Assembly (NCBI GenBank): GCA_029240775.1
Contig: JARDZQ010000100.1
Location: 1 to 6,692, forward strand
From: Rubrobacteraceae bacterium
GTDB lineage: Bacteria > Actinomycetota > Rubrobacteria > Rubrobacterales > Rubrobacteraceae
DNA: 6,692 bases
Direction: 5' to 3'
The number at the start of each line of letters is the position of its first letter. Positions within the stretch are counted from its first letter, which is position 1. Below the pieces are notes generated by a model that saw nothing but the letters and a program-made list of their open reading frames with translations, did no database searches and was not told the DNA's origin. Shown piece by piece: positions 5,510 through 6,692 of the stretch. Position numbers and translations under genes: made by a program.

Positions 5510-6325
5510 ATGTATCTGACCAGACATCTCACAGCCGGCGGCGCCCGCTGGGCGCTGGACGGCCGGTACCTGCCTGCTGCGTTCACCCTGGACTTGCTAC
5601 TGCAACTGCCCGCCGAAGAGGTGTCTCGCTTCCTTGAGGGTCTACCCCGCGGCGAGGAAGCCGAGGGTTCGCTCCTGCCCCCTGTCGAAGCTGCTCAGGA
5701 GGTGTGGGCCAGCGGGGTGACGTACGAGAGGAGCCGGGAAGCCCGCATGTTCGAATCCAAAGAGGCCGATATCTACGACAAGGTCTACGACGCCGTGCGG
5801 CCCGAGCTCTTCTTCAAGGCCATCGGTTGGCGGGTCGTGGGGCACGGGGGAGAGGTGCGTGTGCGCGAAGACAGCCACTGGAACGTGCCGGAGCCGGAGC
5901 TCGTGCTGGTCGTGAACGGCCGGATGGAGATCCTGGGCTACACCGCTGGCAACGACGTCTCCTCGCGAGATATAGAGGGCGAGAACTCGCTGTATCTACC
6001 GCAGGCCAAGATCTACGACGGCAGTTGCTCCCTGGGGCCCGGCATCGTACTGGGCGGGCCGGACTCGATGCGGGACCTCCTCATCCGGATGCGCATCGTG
6101 CGCGATGGCGAGGCCGTCTACGAGGACGAGGTGAGCACCTCCCGGATGAAGCGTCCCTTCGAGGAGCTCGCCGAATACCTCGGTAGGGAACTCTCCTTCC
6201 CAACCGGCGCCTTCCTCATGACGGGTACCAGCCTCGTGCCCGACGAGGAGTTCACGCTTACATCGGGGGATCGCGTCGAGGTCTCGGTCGGGGAGCTTGT
6301 CCTCGAGAACGCCGTGGTTGGATAG
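5510..6325 (+). CDS. Fumarylacetoacetase-family enzyme, probably 2-keto-3-deoxy-pentonate (arabinonate/xylonate) dehydratase-like
   Basis: A 271-residue FAH-superfamily protein. The N-terminal about 60 residues form a short lead domain; the catalytic barrel begins near WASGVTYERSREARM (66-80). YDAVRPELFFKA (93-104), NVPEPELVLVV (125-135), YTAGNDVSSRDIEGEN (144-159) and LPQAKIYDGSCSLGP (163-177) follow. Glu128, Glu130 and Asp149 fit the divalent-metal triad and Lys167 a conserved active-site lysine. The SSRDIEGEN-LYLPQAKIYDG pattern is what I remember from KdaD/XylX enzymes, which dehydrate 2-keto-3-deoxy-arabinonate or -xylonate to alpha-ketoglutarate semialdehyde; ordinary acylpyruvate hydrolases are the alternative. 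AAGGAGG at 5496-5502 lies 7 nt before the chosen ATG. It is shorter than typical XylX proteins at the N-terminus. It is divergent from the hydrolase gene; the dehydrogenase that would finish a Weimberg-type route is not in the window. Confidence 0.82.
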   Translation: MYLTRHLTAGGARWALDGRYLPAAFTLDLLLQLPAEEVSRFLEGLPRGEEAEGSLLPPVEAAQEVWASGVTYERSREARMFESKEADIYDKVYDAVRPELFFKAIGWRVVGHGGEVRVREDSHWNVPEPELVLVVNGRMEILGYTAGNDVSSRDIEGENSLYLPQAKIYDGSCSLGPGIVLGGPDSMRDLLIRMRIVRDGEAVYEDEVSTSRMKRPFEELAEYLGRELSFPTGAFLMTGTSLVPDEEFTLTSGDRVEVSVGELVLENAVVG

Positions 6326-6678
6326 TAGGACGCTTCATAAACGCCATTCCCCGGAGTCCGCCTCCCCGCCCTCGGCGTTGTGGGAAAGCTTGAGGAAAAA
6401 CCTGCCAGCTGGACGGACGATTGGGGCAGGCGGCACTACCGCTGGGGCGTCCACCACCCGCCAGCATTCACCCGGGCGGGACAAAGGTTGTGTCGTAGGC
6501 AGCACTTCCCCGCGTGATAGACGAACTTACGACGCCCCACGCGTGCGGTTCTCACTCATACTGGGACAGTAGCCGGAGGTCGAACTAGCGCTAGTCTAGC
6601 GGTCACGCGCCCATGCTTTGCTCGCGGGACTGCGTGAAAGAGGTCGTCTGCGAAGCCGGTCAAAGAAGGGGCCGTGCG
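6326..6678. other. Apparently non-coding stretch
   Basis: About 350 bp follow the dehydratase-like gene without a convincing coding region. Open frames exist on both strands (for example 6297-6572 plus and 6258-6467 minus) but lack good ribosome sites and recognisable motifs. A weak hairpin (CCCGCC at 6458-6463 with GGCGGG at 6476-6481) has no T-tract. No tRNA fold, terminal inverted repeat or transposase was recognised. Confidence 0.5.
6584..6595. promoter_or_regulatory. 12-bp perfect palindrome ACTAGCGCTAGT
   Basis: An exact self-complementary site, followed at once by a third CTAG (6596-6599), so CTAG appears three times in 15 bp. CTAG is usually scarce in bacterial DNA. It lies about 85 bp before a possible start codon at the window edge and could be an operator for that gene. 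Confidence 0.3.
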
Positions 6679-6692
6679 ATGGGACAGATGGC
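6679..6692 (+). CDS. Possible first codons of a gene continuing outside the window
   Basis: An ATG at 6679 is preceded by AAGGGG (6666-6671) with a 7-nt spacer, and would start Met-Gly-Gln-Met. The frame is open back to a TAG at 6592, so an ATG at 6613 or GTG at 6634 could also be the start. Too little sequence is available to recognise a family. Confidence 0.3.

Noticed and set aside
6458..6481. Hairpin as terminator of the dehydratase gene
   Set aside because: 6-bp stem with a 12-nt loop and no T-tract, about 130 bp beyond the stop; indistinguishable from chance in GC-rich DNA.
6297..6572. 91-codon plus-strand frame overlapping the end of the dehydratase gene
   Set aside because: No ribosome site, no motif, and its start lies inside the preceding gene; kept only as part of the unexplained stretch.

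Overview
The window is GC-rich chromosomal DNA (G or C dominates third codon positions) with tightly packed metabolic genes. Despite the high GC it uses AUA isoleucine and AGG arginine codons freely. That habit, the gene content and strong AGGAGG ribosome sites suggest a Rubrobacter-like actinobacterium. This placement is an inference from composition and gene families, not a database match.

Left block, rightward (1-2176): the last 85 codons of a MalG/UgpE-type sugar ABC-transporter inner-membrane protein, then a two-domain SIS (sugar isomerase) protein, then a PfkB-family sugar kinase. The three are nearly touching or overlap by 4 bp, so they look like one operon. Importer plus SIS enzyme plus PfkB kinase is the arrangement known for uptake and cleavage of amino-sugar or Amadori (fructosamine) compounds, such as frl operons. 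The SIS protein keeps the GlmS-type Glu and His catalytic positions but has no lysine where GlmS forms its Schiff base, which fits a deglycase or deaminase better than a glucosamine synthase.

Middle block, leftward (5419-2189): read in its own direction, a metallo-beta-lactamase-fold hydrolase, a 2-keto-3-deoxygluconate (KDG) kinase-like PfkB protein 10 bp downstream, a separately expressed small DUF4242 protein with its own terminator, and a DapA/KDG-aldolase-family lyase with an elaborate upstream region (four TGCAC elements and a perfect 14-bp palindrome). The lyase gene runs head-on into the left operon, with only 12 bp between the two stop codons.

Right block, rightward (5510-6325): a fumarylacetoacetase-fold enzyme resembling 2-keto-3-deoxy-pentonate (arabinonate/xylonate) dehydratases, divergent from the hydrolase gene across 90 bp. 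The last 367 bp hold no convincing gene apart from a possible start codon at the very edge; they contain a 12-bp palindrome.

Read together, KDG-type kinase, KDG-type aldolase and keto-deoxy-acid dehydratase suggest breakdown of sugar acids (an Entner-Doudoroff-like or Weimberg-like route), with the hydrolase possibly opening a lactone. I see no mobile element, CRISPR array, RNA gene or defence system. The best leads are a probable CUG start codon, the tandem TGCAC elements, the palindrome, and the unresolved substrate of the SIS/kinase pair.
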